From assembly GCA_949752735.1 (NCBI GenBank), contig OX457044.1:10359229-10423228 (forward strand): a stretch of DNA of 64,000 nucleotides, read 5' to 3'. A program made the translations under genes and the position numbers. Origin of the DNA: Lumbricus terrestris (Eukaryota > Annelida > Clitellata > Crassiclitellata > Lumbricidae). Within the stretch, counting starts at the first letter, position 1, and each line of letters opens with the position of its first letter. Below are positions 43,086-55,600 of the stretch, piece by piece. Under the pieces are notes generated by a model. It did no database searches. It had not been told where the DNA came from and was given only the letters and a program-made list of their open reading frames with translations.

Positions 43086-43540
43086 GAGCGAGAAATCAGA
43101 GGCCATCCATACAATCACATACACAAAAAATCGTATTTTCGACCATCCCCCCATACATTTTGTTGACCCTATGCATAGGCTACACACAAAATAAGCATCT
43201 CTACCCCTCCCCATTACAAATGCTATTTAGCAAAACAAAACATGTTCTTTACCATCCATAGTCTACTATTGAATCTTGTTAAACAACTGCTAGCCAAACA
43301 GTTAACTGTTGTGGCTTACTGCTTAGATATGAACAGAATCTAATTTTAATGTAGTCAAATCCATTCATTCATTCGGACATTTATATGGCGTTAAAAAAAT
43401 TACACAAATGCCATCGGATGACTGTAGGATAATACAAAGTTATAAATATTACGTCAATGCGGACGTCATAATTAGACATTCATTTTGCAATCCTGTGACC
43501 CCTCCCATCCGCACGTATGTAATATATGGACAGCCCGTCT
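43086..43540 (+). repeat. Dispersed repeat X, copy 4, with a small insertion
   Basis: Longest copy, from AGGCCATCCATACAATCACA to TATATGGACAGCCCG. A 49-bp insert (CCATTCATTCATTCGGACAT... within 43361-43409) is flanked by CAAAT on both sides and resembles a truncated antisense LINE tail. Confidence 0.7.
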
Positions 43541-44108
43541 GTTATTGAGCTAAAGATAAAGACCGTATTAAAGCAACTCGGCCAAATTTAGGCGAGGTCA
43601 ACGACTTAATAAGACGAGGTCAGAAGATTCATCTTTGCCCTAAGTTGGCAAATTGCTAAATTGTTGAAAGTGGTCACATGAACTATGACGATGATGATAA
43701 TGATGATGACTAAGCTTCATTGGCAGTTGACAGAGTAATTTACTGCATAAATTAGTCCCTGGTGAATTGGTGACGATGTCACCTACCTACTGTCCTCACA
43801 GATTTCTATATTTTAACAATGTCTGTTAATGTTCACCTTGCTCTTCACTGCGTGGAATCTTTCCTCAAGATTATAAATGATTTTTTAAAATTATGTTTGA
43901 AAATGATCGTGAAGAAGTGCATTTTATGCTGTGTTGAACTGGCTGCCTGTAAAGTTCTGTTAGTGTTCACGTGATAGGGTAATACAGGATGTGTAGGGGA
44001 CTCTTGACCCCTTTCGATTGCCCTATTGACGCTAGCACTTGAAATACCATAAATAGACAGAACTGTCATTTTTTATTTGCCTCTGTTGTGTTGCGAATTA
44101 ATAACAGT

Positions 44109-44110
<2 letters not shown>
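43541..44110. other. Intergenic, no recognised feature
   Basis: A short GATGAT run at 43687-43710. No gene. Confidence 0.5.
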
Positions 44111-44141
<31 letters not shown>

Positions 44142-44142
44142 A

Positions 44143-44211
<69 letters not shown>

Positions 44212-44255
44212 GTGATGATGGTGATAACAATGATGATAACAATGATGATGATGTG
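44111..44255. repeat. (ATCA)n and (ATG)n microsatellites
   Basis: CAATCAAT run at 44111-44140, then about 27 ATG triplets. Confidence 0.93.
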
Positions 44256-44460
44256 CTCATGTGAGATGGCACATCAACCCTTTGACTTCAACATTTAGGG
44301 CCCTTAGGGCAGAAAGGAATTAACTGTGTCAATGCACAAATATTCTAAATATATGCAATGCAGACTCTCATAAATTTGTGGTCCCTGCATGCTAATGAAA
44401 CATTGGCAGCATGCCCCACAATGGTTCGTCCTATTCTACTGGCAATCCATGAAGTGGTTA

Positions 44461-45328
44461 TAGGGCTGCCAACTTTTGATTTTGCCATTCCGGGACACCT
44501 TCAGCCACTCGATGTGCCATTACCAATTTACACAATCCATAGAAGCGCATAATGTAACAACAGTTGTGTCAGCCCAGTATAGAATCTACATTCTACAATC
44601 TACTAAAAAAGTCCTTAATAATTTAAGACAAATCATCAAAAGACAATAGCCTAAACTTAAGACAAGAATCAACCTCAAGAAGACAGCATTTCAAACACCA
44701 GTCACCTAGGCTCATCAGAGTATGACTAAGTCTTACATGACATTGTATGAGCCCAAATTGAGGGAAGTTCGTAGGTATCGTAGGCTCATTGGTCTGCGAC
44801 TGGAGAGCAGACTTTATGTTAAACTTGAGCCTATACTTAATATAATTATTATACTTATGTGCGTTAAGCAATTCCAGAACACTGGACACAAAGTCACAGA
44901 AATCAGCGCGTCATGCTAAAATGTATATTAACCAACAGTTGTGCTTCAACAGTGCTTTAATAAGGTCGATGAACTCTCGGTGCCTTCAGGTAGATTATTT
45001 GCGATTGTTAGACAACAGATCGTTCATAATGCTGAACGCTCTCTTGCAAAAAAAAGCGAAAACCTAGTGTTAGTGGTTTGTAACGTTTTGAAGACTTTAA
45101 CCCCGATGTTCAGCCAACAATGTAATGTGTAGGTATGATAGAGAGCAGCACGCAAAAATCATCGTACAAATGGCTGAGTTTAGTAATCAAAAATTAATAG
45201 GAACAAAAATTGTGCTAAGTGGATCTTTGGACTAAATTCCGGGACAATTTGAGATCAATCCGGGACACGGGACGCACAGGGTCGATTCCGGGACTGTCCC
45301 GGCGAATCCGGGACGGTTGGCAGCCCTA
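44461..45328. mobile_element. hAT element with AGTGGTTA target duplication
   Basis: Ends TAGGGCTGCCAAC and its inverse GGTTGGCAGCCCTA are flanked by perfect AGTGGTTA (44453-44460, 45329-45336). The right subterminal region has clustered TCCGGGAC words. 868 bp with no transposase frame. A relative lies at 60156-60556. Confidence 0.9.
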
Positions 45329-45336
45329 AGTGGTTA

Positions 45337-46316
45337 ACCATACCACATGGTGTGCCAGCTTTATACCAGTCATGTCAAGGATCTAGTGTTGAACTGATGA
45401 TAGTAGGGACAGCAGTGGTGCAGATTTAATGATTACTGCAAGTAACGATTTGAATAGTTTATGTACAGTAAGTGATGGCTTGTTATACTCTCTGCAGCAA
45501 TGGATAAGTCTGTTTCAAATAACGGCTACCCTTACGTCAGACTTAGACCTTCTTACGACCTTCCCTTCTGACTCAGCGCATCCCCTCGCAGAGGGTCACT
45601 TCCCGAGTTAATCCATCCCATCCAAAACACTTTTCCAGCTCAGCTTCTACACAACACACATCCAAGGGAATAATACTAACCGTTCAGAACAAAAGTCGGA
45701 TTAGCAGAAGACTCCAACTTCCAAAAGAAACAATCTTCCTTTTTGAAGATTGTTACAAGGTTTGCAATCGTCGTAAATTAAATCCTTCCGAGATATTTGT
45801 TACCCAGATTGAAATAAACGAATTCTTTTATCTACAGAACAGAAATCCAGAAGCAAAAACCACACAAAGCAACACTCATGGACCGGCCAAGTCATGTTTT
45901 GATTGGCACGCCGTGACCTACTTTTTTTATCTGGGTCAAGTTAGCACAGACTATATGTTTCATTAGAGTCTGTCATTGGCCATGTCTTTTATGTATGCGC
46001 CACCTTTTGAAGTTATTTGGCTATCCAGCAAAATTCTCTAAAACTTTAAAACCGTATCAATTTTTGAGAATTTTAAATTTATGGACAGTCGGTAAACGAT
46101 AAGGAAAGCACATAATATATGTAAAGAATTTAAAACGTTAGCACGCGTGAATACCTTAATTTTATTACGGAACTGTTGTAATCACAATCAGTTAGATTCT
46201 CAATTCCTACGTTAATTTCAGTGCTGGACAAGGAATGGATCTATCGAGTTCTCAAGGCAGCCCGTTCTCTGCTGCAATTTGGTCATTGGTTTATTCAGTG
46301 CATTCACTGAATATCC
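45337..46316. other. Intergenic, no recognised feature
   Basis: No coding or repeat evidence. Confidence 0.5.
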
Positions 46317-46324
46317 GAACTGTA

Positions 46325-46555
46325 CAGGGGCGGATACAGAGGGCGCTAATCCTGCCATGGCCCATTTAAAAAGTGCATGGACGTGGCCCCCCTTCCCCAT
46401 TGGGTTTCAACAGCCCATGAAGCCAGAAAAGCAGGATGACTGATGACTAAAAAAGGCATCAGGTTTTTCGGCGACAAGACGAAATTTTGTCCTGGCCCAA
46501 CGAAGACCCTAAATTTTGGTGCCCCCCCCATCGAAAATTTCTCTATCCGCCTTTG
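46325..46555. mobile_element. hAT MITE with GAACTGTA target duplication
   Basis: CAGGGGCGGATACAGA at the left and TCTCTATCCGCCTTTG at the right, with perfect GAACTGTA (46317-46324, 46556-46563). 231 bp; same family as 11692-12045 in the opposite orientation. Confidence 0.88.
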
Positions 46556-46661
46556 GAACTGTATGAAGGCAAGCAGAAAGGCAATAATATGGTAAGCTTC
46601 ACTATCATCATGAGTAAATAACGTGTAATTTGGTGAAGCAACCAAAAAATTATTCACTCTT

Positions 46662-46868
46662 TTGTTTGTATGTGCACTTGTTATAGCGCCCCTTCAAGCT
46701 CTCTCTACTCAGAGGCGCTCCCGAATGCAGAGCGGACACTGCATCGGAGTTTCAAGCCGAAGCGCTGAGCAATTGTGAGTGAAGGACTTGCTCAAGGTCC
46801 TTACGCGGCGAGGTGGATTCGAACCTCGAACCTTCCGGCTTCAAGGCAATGACGCCACCACCGCGCCC
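46662..46868 (-). mobile_element. tRNA-derived SINE copy 3, with target duplication
   Basis: The best-preserved copy. Flanking CACTCTT (46655-46661, 46869-46875) defines a 207-bp unit. Tail TTATAGCGCCCCTTCAAGCT and B box GGTGGATTCGAACCTCG are on the plus strand; the head GGGGCGCGGTGGTGGCGTC is shortened at the A box. Confidence 0.87.
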
Positions 46869-46969
46869 CACTCTTGATGCACATCAGCAGGCTTTAAACT
46901 TTTTTATCAAGCAACCTGCTGACTCCCTTGCTATTTACGAAAGTCATTTTTAATCATCAGGTCTAAACT

Positions 46970-47065
46970 TCTAAAGCATCACTCGAATGTCAAGTGCAGG
47001 GCACCAGCTTATTCACAAGCACAGCGTCGCATCAGAAAAAGGTCATCCAGACGAGGTTGTCCAGT
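46970..47065 (-). mobile_element. LINE family 3 tail fragment
   Basis: CAAGTGCAGGGCACCAGCTT and GCCAGAGTAGCT match 3650-3745. Confidence 0.6.
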
Positions 47066-47534
47066 TGCCAGAGTAGCTAATGCCAATAATGCCATTGGCA
47101 TGGATGCCCACGGTGTGAGGTTTTGCCAAGGGTTGTGAGGCTTCAAACCCATCTTTCTTAGGTGTAGCAAGGACCTCATTGCACATCCCCAAGTTCACAT
47201 AAATCGACGTCTTACCCCACCCACCCCCAATGTTTTTTCTACAATTCTCACACTGTGGACGCTCATCAGGTTCTCAAGGCCGGACTTTCTTTGCTAGAAT
47301 GAAATAATTTATAGCTATTAAAAAAATTCTTGAAGCATTAATTCAGTTTAATACTCTTCCTGTCGTTCATTGTACAAAATGACATTGCGAAAATGAAAAC
47401 ACTGCTTGCAACCAATTTTCTTCAAGATACAAAACACAGGACAGGACAAGTGATGGCCTAATCGCAGAGATAAACGTACTCTTGGCTCTCAAGTTAAATC
47501 AACTGCACATTCTGAAGTACATTTTTTTTATTTC
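47066..47534. other. Intergenic, no recognised feature
   Basis: Nothing supported. Confidence 0.5.
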
Positions 47535-47737
47535 TCCATTTCTATAGTGCCCCTTCAAGCTCTCTGCTCAGAGGCGCTCCCAACTACACTGTGGACACTG
47601 CATAGGAATTTCATGCCGAAGTGCTCGAATAATTGAGAGTGAAGAACTTGCTCTATGCGGCGGCTTGAGGTGGATTCGAACCTGCAACCCTCAGGCTGCA
47701 AGGCAACGAACATACTCACTACACCATGCCACACAAG
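47535..47737 (-). mobile_element. tRNA-derived SINE copy 4
   Basis: TTCTATAGTGCCCCTTCAAG tail, B box GGTGGATTCGAACCTGC and a decayed head (CTACACCATGCCACAC), all reversed on the plus strand. Confidence 0.85.
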
Positions 47738-48544
47738 TCTACAACTCCTCAACAGAAGAAGCCACATATTGAAGGGATCTTACAGGATCGTCCAATTACA
47801 GGCATGCTAGAAATATAACAGTTTACTGGACAAATTCTCATTACAGTACAACCTGCCATGACAAAAAGTTGGTCGAAAGACAAGAGCAATTCAAAAGCTC
47901 AACAACCTACTGCAATAAATTCTCATTACAGTACAACCAGGATTCAAAGTGGATGACACAGCTGAAGGTCAATGACGCAGCTAAAGGTGAATGCACGTAG
48001 GATGCTGACCCTGTTTCGCGAGGCATAGAATGGAACGACAGTTGGTTAAATCTCAATGATGCAAAAGAAGAGTTCTCATTTTAAAAAGAAAAGATCATCA
48101 GTCCACGTGGCAATTAAATCAGGTAATTGAGATCTGAAAAAGGTGCACAATAAAGTGCAAGAGAGAGTACATCCGACTGCAAACGGATAACCCTTCCCTG
48201 TTTCTAACGCTGCTACCATGCCCAGTTTGCCCTCGTGGACATGTGGGCAGACTAAACCAGAATGAAGAAAAGAATTTCTGCCTCATTCCCAAGTAGCAAA
48301 TCCACAACTCTGAAAAACCTTTCCAATGAAAACAAGACGAATTCTGCAGCTGTGTGGTATTCTTATAACAGGACCAAAGCAGTTGTTCCACATGAAACTA
48401 CAAACAGCATTTTGACGAGATTCTTAGAAAGACACGAATCAAGATGTTCAGGTATTAATAAGAAACTGAAAACCACGGCATTATTTTTAGACAGAAAAAC
48501 ACACATGGAAGAGGATAAACAAATGCAGAATTGTGTTTAACTAA
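47738..48544. other. Intergenic, no recognised feature
   Basis: Frames at 48262-48540 have no recognised family. Confidence 0.5.
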
Positions 48545-48679
48545 CAGCATTCAAGGCCAGCTGAAAGTTTATTTGCAAGTGAAGACGAAAGTTGAATTGA
48601 ATGAACTATCAAAGACAGATTGAAATGGATCGCAGTACATACTAGGCAACTGTTAAATATAGCAGTTAAAGAAACAATT

Positions 48680-48850
48680 AATCCTAATAATAATAACAAT
48701 AGTAATAATAATAATAATGACAATAGTAATAATAATAATGACAATAGCAATAATAATAATAATAATAACAATAGTAATAATAATGACAATTTAGTAATAA
48801 TAACAATAGTAATAATAATAACAATAGTAATAATAATAATGACAATTTAT
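48680..48850. repeat. (AAT)n/(AATAAC)n microsatellite
   Basis: About 170 bp of AAT, AAC and GAC triplets. The adjoining TTTATATGGCTCCGTATAAT resembles repeat DNA at 8023-8060 next to a similar AAT run, so a short mobile tail may be involved. Confidence 0.9.
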
Positions 48851-49461
48851 ATGGCTCCGTATAATAGCCATGCCGTCAAAATGGCGCCCAAGATGCAAAC
48901 CGGGTTGGTCACGTTAGCACACCACAGCATCCGAATAAATCTAGCATTAAGAACTGCAGAAAGAATATGAACAAATGCAAAAGGTTTTAACAGCAGCAGC
49001 AGCAGTAGCAGCAGATTTCCATACAAAAACAGAACAGACATTTTATGTAAACCCAAAAAATTCCTAGACAAAGAACCAGTCCGTAACTCCAGAAACATTG
49101 CGAAGACACCCAAGCATCCACCACAGTTGCAAACACCATCGTAAACTCATATTTCACCCACCCCAAAACCCTCGCACATGACCACCGACGCTCCACAAAA
49201 TCAAGAAAAACGTCTTCTCAACTGATTGTCATCAACGATTTTGCCAGCTTGAAGCGCTAGTAGACCCGACCCAGTAACAAAAAAAGATGGCTCCAGTGAT
49301 CGTCGCTCAGTTTAAACCCTACGCTTCGTCTATTAAATGCCGCTACTACACACACGCACGCAGTCATTGTCAATGGAAAGATCGTAAATTATCTGCCTCA
49401 AGCAGCCATCAGTCACATCCCCCTCAGACTTCTCCTCCAACTCCTCCGACTTCTCCTCCTC
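48851..49461 (-). other. Region downstream of UBE2Z
   Basis: Includes (AGC)n at 48990-49012 and probably the UBE2Z 3' UTR next to 49461. No polyadenylation signal could be chosen with confidence. Confidence 0.45.
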
Positions 49462-49617
49462 CTAACTGTCACTGACGTCCGACTCTTCGTCCTCCTCTCC
49501 GTGTCCTTCGTCGTCTGAACGCTGAGCGGCTTTGTCGGCCAGCTTCACTTTCAGCGACTCAAGGCGAGCGAGAATCGAAGCGTAGTCGTAGAAACCTCGT
49601 CGATCACCAAACGGATC
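49462..49617 (-). CDS. UBE2Z: UBE2Z exon 7, C-terminus and stop (residues 265-315)
   Basis: Acceptor GTTTGTAG, then [20 protein letters not shown], a basic helix and an acidic tail ([17 protein letters not shown]) to TAG at 49464-49462. The acidic Ser/Asp end parallels the human tail. Confidence 0.94.
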   Translation of the reverse strand, partial: DPFGDRRGFYDYASILARLESLKVKLADKAAQRSDDEGHGEEDEESDVSDS

Positions 49618-52600
49618 CTACAAACACACAAATGACGACTAAAACTTAGGTGCAAGACAAAGTCTTGTCTACTACTAGCTGGGGTACCCGGCGTTGCCTG
49701 GGAAATTTCAACCAAATAGTTATAAAAAAAAACACCCGAAATTTTTTCTCACAATAGAAAATGTCCGCCGAAAATGTCGCACCTTAGCGATTGTCCTTCC
49801 GGACGCTCGTTCATCACACCCAACTTCTAGACCAAAACTCTGCCTATGAGATGAAATGAATGCCTGTTCTGCCACCTACCACCATTTGCTGGCCATTCAA
49901 ATGCAGGTTGTTTCTGCAGGTCGACTCATAATGACTGTAGCACTCGTGGAACGATCTCTCCATCACGTCGCTACAAGAACAGACAACAGATATCAACACT
50001 ACAGAATTGTCACAAATACGGTACAATACAATACAATGCAATACAATCACGCTCTAAGTAGCAGACGTAACATGAAACGAGATCTTAAGCAAAAATGGTT
50101 TGACAATTATTTAATCCATAAAGCAAATTTATACAACTTCACAAAACGTGAACTTTGCAAAAACAACTTATCCACATCGTATTGGTTATTCGTTTGAACA
50201 CTCAGGCACTACTGACTGGACTACTCAGATGCGCTCCCGACCCTAGCATGACAAAAAAGCAGTTTGAGTTGAAAAACAAATGCTTCCATAATAGTTGCTA
50301 TAATTCACTAAAACCAGGATGCGAAATGTGTCTAGGAAATGCCTGACCAATTAATTCCTGAGCACTGTAAAGAAGGAATGTTGTTTCAAGAAATTACATA
50401 CGCAATTGTGGACTAAGATGGTAGATAATGCAGCAGATAGTTTATATAGATATGATATAAATATTATGATAGTGTGATAAATCGAAAAACAGAACAATAG
50501 ATAGATTCAATATAGATAGCTAGAAAGACAAAACAACAAATAGATCTATGTAATACAGAAAGATAGAAAGAGATAGAACAATAGATAGATATAATAGATA
50601 GATAAATACAAAAATAAAACAATATTTTGATAGACAGATTCAATATATGCAGACAGATAGAACAACAACAGATAGATGTCATATGACTGATGTCATGCAG
50701 CTAGATAGATATAACAATAGATAGATCTATAATAGAGATAATAGATAGACAGAAAGTTAGAACAAAGTTAGAAAGTTAGATAGAAAGATGGAACAATACA
50801 TAGATAAAATATCAGATATAATATAGATAGAGACATAGAAAGAAAGATAGATATAATATAGATAAATAGATAGATAGAACAATAGATAAATAAATAAATA
50901 GACAGACAGAGACATAGTTAGATCTATACAGAGTCAATGCCATACAGATAAGGTTGACGAACAAAACGCTGATACTGGTACTGGTACTGACCGTAGGCTG
51001 TCTGGACATGGCGTCGTTCCCTCCAGCATGTCGCAGACGGCGACTCGTAACGTCTCGTGTCGTATGATGTCATTGTAACGCTGTGCATCACCTCCTACAC
51101 GCTCCTATTCGACGACAAACATCATCCACACAATCATCATCGATATCATCATCACCATTTTAAGAAAAATACGCATCATCATAATCATCATTATGAGACA
51201 TTCGGCGTATTTAGGGTTTTATGTGTTCAAACCCTGTGCAAGACAAATCACTTTCGAATTTAAACAAATTTATTGGGTGTAATCTCCGTCCATTCGTTGG
51301 GGAGGCCCCCGAAATGTAGACCCTCTATAGGGTTTCTTATGGCTATGCCCAGCCTGCAGAGGTGTCAAATGTTTGGCAAATACAGCTCAAGCGTCAAAAG
51401 ATGTAACCCAACTGGATCATCCCTTGATAACAAACAAACAAATGAATACATCAATAGACATCCATATTATATACATGTATACAGCACAGGCATCATCACT
51501 TTGGTGACCCTTTGCAAACTGAAATTTGTCAGCCTGTGATCCCCATGAACCACGATCATTGTCGATCGTAGCTGAATGTTACGTGAGCACCTCGTCCACT
51601 TCCCATCATCCAACAGATACAACGGAATATGGCGGTACTTTCAAAGTTCGTCCTCAATCCGCCAGTAACTGCAGCAAGGGACATCATGGGGCATGGTGGA
51701 GTCCCTACAGGATCCCCCCTTTCTGTTCTTTTAGGGTTGCTCCTGGCAGCTCTCCTCCACCTGGACCGGGTCGGGAGCACCTCTGAGTAGCAATCTTGAA
51801 GGGGTACTGCATAAAAATTCCGATTGAATAACTGACTGAGCAAGGTATGTGCTGCCACTTTTTTGAGTGGCGCTATATAAATGTATATGAATGCTGCAAT
51901 GAAGAGAGGAGCATGGCACCAGTGGATGATGGGTGGTCACCTGTTCGAAGCCCGGTTCGTTATGGTAGGGTTTCTCGTTAAGCAGGGACTGAATGGACAT
52001 AAGGAGACTGGAAAGGCTTAACGCTGGACTCCACGCCGGACCAGACCATGTTCTGGAAAACAACAACAAATACAAATTACGGATAATGTCAGATGTCTGC
52101 TTTCATTCACAATTTCCTTCCACAACTTTTACGTAAAAGTTTATCCATGTATTGATTTCAATGGTTTTTCTTGGAAACTGTAATAATTCATCATTTTAAT
52201 CTTCTGTGAAAAAATCTGGATGATTTGGATCAACAAAAGAGTCATTATTAATGTTGCAAAAAACAATGCATTCTGCCTAAAAGAAAGTAGCAGAAACTTT
52301 ATAAAGCAAGAAAAAAGTATCAGCACCAATTATAACCTGTTTAAGGGCCAAAAACAGTCACCAATATACAAGCAACAACGCCAAAATAAAGCTGCAAAAA
52401 TCCTTGCTACAATAGTGACAACATTGTCGGCAATACCAAGCAACTGTTATACTGTTTTACAAAATCAACAGCTCTAACACTGATGGAGTATTACCAGGTG
52501 ATTGGTGATGATTGATGTGGTGGTTTTTCCAGGCTTTGATTTAAGACGTCTCAGAGTCATTCGTCGCTCTGTCTCCTCATCCATCTTCACTGCCTCAATT

Positions 52601-55600
52601 CTCGCTTTTATATGTTCTCGAATTGACTATTGCAATTCTCTCCTCATTGGTCTTCATAAAGTTCGTCTATCATCGCTTTAGTCAGTGCTCAACTCAACTG
52701 CTAGACTGATTATTGCCCGCGTTCCCAAGTATTCTCGCATCTCTATGTTTCATGAACTTCATTGGCTTCCTCTCCGTGCTTGCACACAATTTAAGATCCT
52801 CATCCTCAAGGCGCAGTGGGTGTTGCCCCAAATATCTGGCCGATGCAATACTTCATCTTCACTCAGCATCCTCCCACTATCCAACACCGTCCTCTTGGTT
52901 CCTCGGTCTAGAACTGCTATGGCTCAGGCTCGATTATTTGCCTCAATTGGTCTTTCTCCTTATTTTCGCTCTACACTTCTGTTTTGCAGCCTATCTTCTG
53001 CATTATCTCTTTTCAAAATCTGATGCAGAGCCTTGCACACTGGGAGCGCTTCTGAACGGTTTACCCTACTAGAGACTCTCCACAAATAATATGATTAATA
53101 ATAATAATTTGTCGCCAATTCACCGTGCCACAGCATCCCACAACAAATGATCAAATACAATACAATACAATATACAATACAATACGCTGCAATGAAAAAT
53201 CGAGCCCCTCACCCTAGTATACTAAGGCAGACTTTGCCGTTTCTGTAGAGGTTGGGGTTGAATCGAACGCGTCCATTTCCGGTCGACATTAGTTTGATGC
53301 GCGGCGGACGAATCGGGTAATCTGGAGGACAGCGGATGAAGAAGTAGAAGAAGCCACCTTCGTACGGAGTGTCAAATGGACCGGTCACAAGTGCGTGAAG
53401 CTGACAAAATAAAATTAACATTTCGATTGTCATATTTATATGTTTAGATTATGGGATTGACCAAATAGTTTACATGAGCCAATCAGCAGCTGCCTTTCGC
53501 TCTGCTCTCAGGTTCACCCACAATCCCACATGCTTAATTCAGTTCATAAGCTTTATTGATCAACAAGTACAAGTTCATGTTCATTTGCTGCAGTAGTTCA
53601 TGGGTGTCATTAATCAATCAATCAATCAATCAGTTAAATCTTTATTGAATCCTTCGTCATATATAAAAAAAATATACACAGCAAGGTATCGTTGCAAAGA
53701 AACTGATCTGGTTTGACTGACTGTGCTCCGATAAAGCCAGTATCTAGCGAAGTCTTTTTCCTCATTCGTTCTTCGTTCCTGATTCAACGATGGACAATTT
53801 TTCCGACAATGCAATTTTCATCTGCTTCTTCTCCTTTATGTTTCTTTCAACAAGTCAAATGATCTTATCTTATCTGACCATTTATAAAGCGCTTCTCGCA
53901 GCAAGAGCCTTTCAGAAGTAATGATGTTTCAGTCCAAAACTTTATATCAGCAATCCATCACATTTTAGGTTTTCATTGAGCTCCTGATCCAGGAACAGTG
54001 CCCTGGATGACCTTCTACTTTTCCAGACAAACTCCACATGTCCAAAATATGAAGCTTCCTTCGTAGTAGACTCATTTCTACTCCAGCAAGAATCTGCAAC
54101 TTCCATTCATTTGCCTTTCTCAAAGTCCACAATATTCTGATGACAGTCTGCAGTGGTAAACAGTTCAGACACTCTCACTGCTGTACTCTGTTCAATTTCA
54201 ACTGTAATCATAAACTGCCCAACAGTTAAGACACCAAGTCTTTAATAACCACCGCCCCAAAACCTTTCTTACCGTCGTCAGATTTTCCTTGTCGGGGACG
54301 ATGAACATTCCGGGTGGCGGGTCATTGTAGATGCTCATGATGTCCCTGCAATCAAAACAGCAATCAATCAATCACTGACCTTATCAATCAATATCAATCA
54401 TCAAGTCTTTAAAAGTAATCCAAAGGCCGAAGAAGACTGCAGAGTTCTTCATCAACTGTCATAACAATAAACCTTCAACAGTTTTCTTAGATCTATTTTG
54501 AACGATTCCAATTCTGTGTCATTTACCTATTTCTCGCATTCCTGCCAATTTTTTCCTCAGCTGGCATATTCTACATGAAAATTGTGCTTGGAGTACACAT
54601 ATTATTACTAACATTATCAGTATCTCATCTTGATGATAATTAGTATTTTATTGCATATTTTTGGCCCTGATGTACTTCATTCCCAGGTCTTAGAAGTACC
54701 TTCGATAGCAACTAGGTTGTATCTGCAACAGAGATGATAAGCTAATGCCTAGCATCTTCATATCTTCATATACTTCTCCCCCTTTCTGCCACTTCGCTGG
54801 TCCTCTTAGGTCGTCTGATCAGCTTGACCTCTTTGTCCCCAGAGTCAGGACCACCATGGCTCAATCCAGATCATTTGCCTTCACTGATCCCTTCCTATGG
54901 AATGGCTTCCCATCAGTTCGCTCTGACATCCTCTCTTGTAGTCTTTCCTCGTCTTTTTCTTGTCTAAAAACTTGCTTGTTTTCTCGGGGATGAACGCACG
55001 GGGAGCGCTTCTGAAAGGCTCTTGCTGCAAGAAGCGCTTTAAAAATGGTCAGAAACAATACAATCTTCTACACTAATTACCCTTTGCCTAGCATAGTAAA
55101 TTTCTTACTCCTCATTAAATAAAGTTGGTGCATCTGGGGTGAAAGATTCTTTGGTGGCAGAAGGTCCTTTAGCATGTTCTTAAATAACGACACTAACCCA
55201 ACCTAAACTTAACGAAGCCAACTGACAGGAAGAAATGAATTCTTGACTTTCAAACCCATTTTCAGCAATACACAGTCATGTGCTTAACCGTTGCGTAAGC
55301 GCAGCTCTCTCTGATACAAGTGAAGATATTGTCATTTTTACTTTCGCAATGTTTTAAGGCGTCAACACAATTATGTCGTTTGCACACTTTCACTATTTGA
55401 ACTGGTTGAACTTTCCTAGACAGTCCGTTGTCAGACGGAATTACAGATTATATTTCTTCGCTTCTTTCCAGCAATAATAAAAATAAAGAGTTCGTGTTAA
55501 AAAGATAGTAAACGTAATGTTTACTTTCAAACATTAGTCGTCAGTCCATTCCTTCACCTTTTAATTCGTAGAAAACACTGTTCGGTCGGTTTTTCCTGAT

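Noticed and set aside
54745..54993. An 82-codon host gene
   Set aside because: Motifs match the C-terminal end of LINE reverse transcriptases and are followed by a LINE tail.
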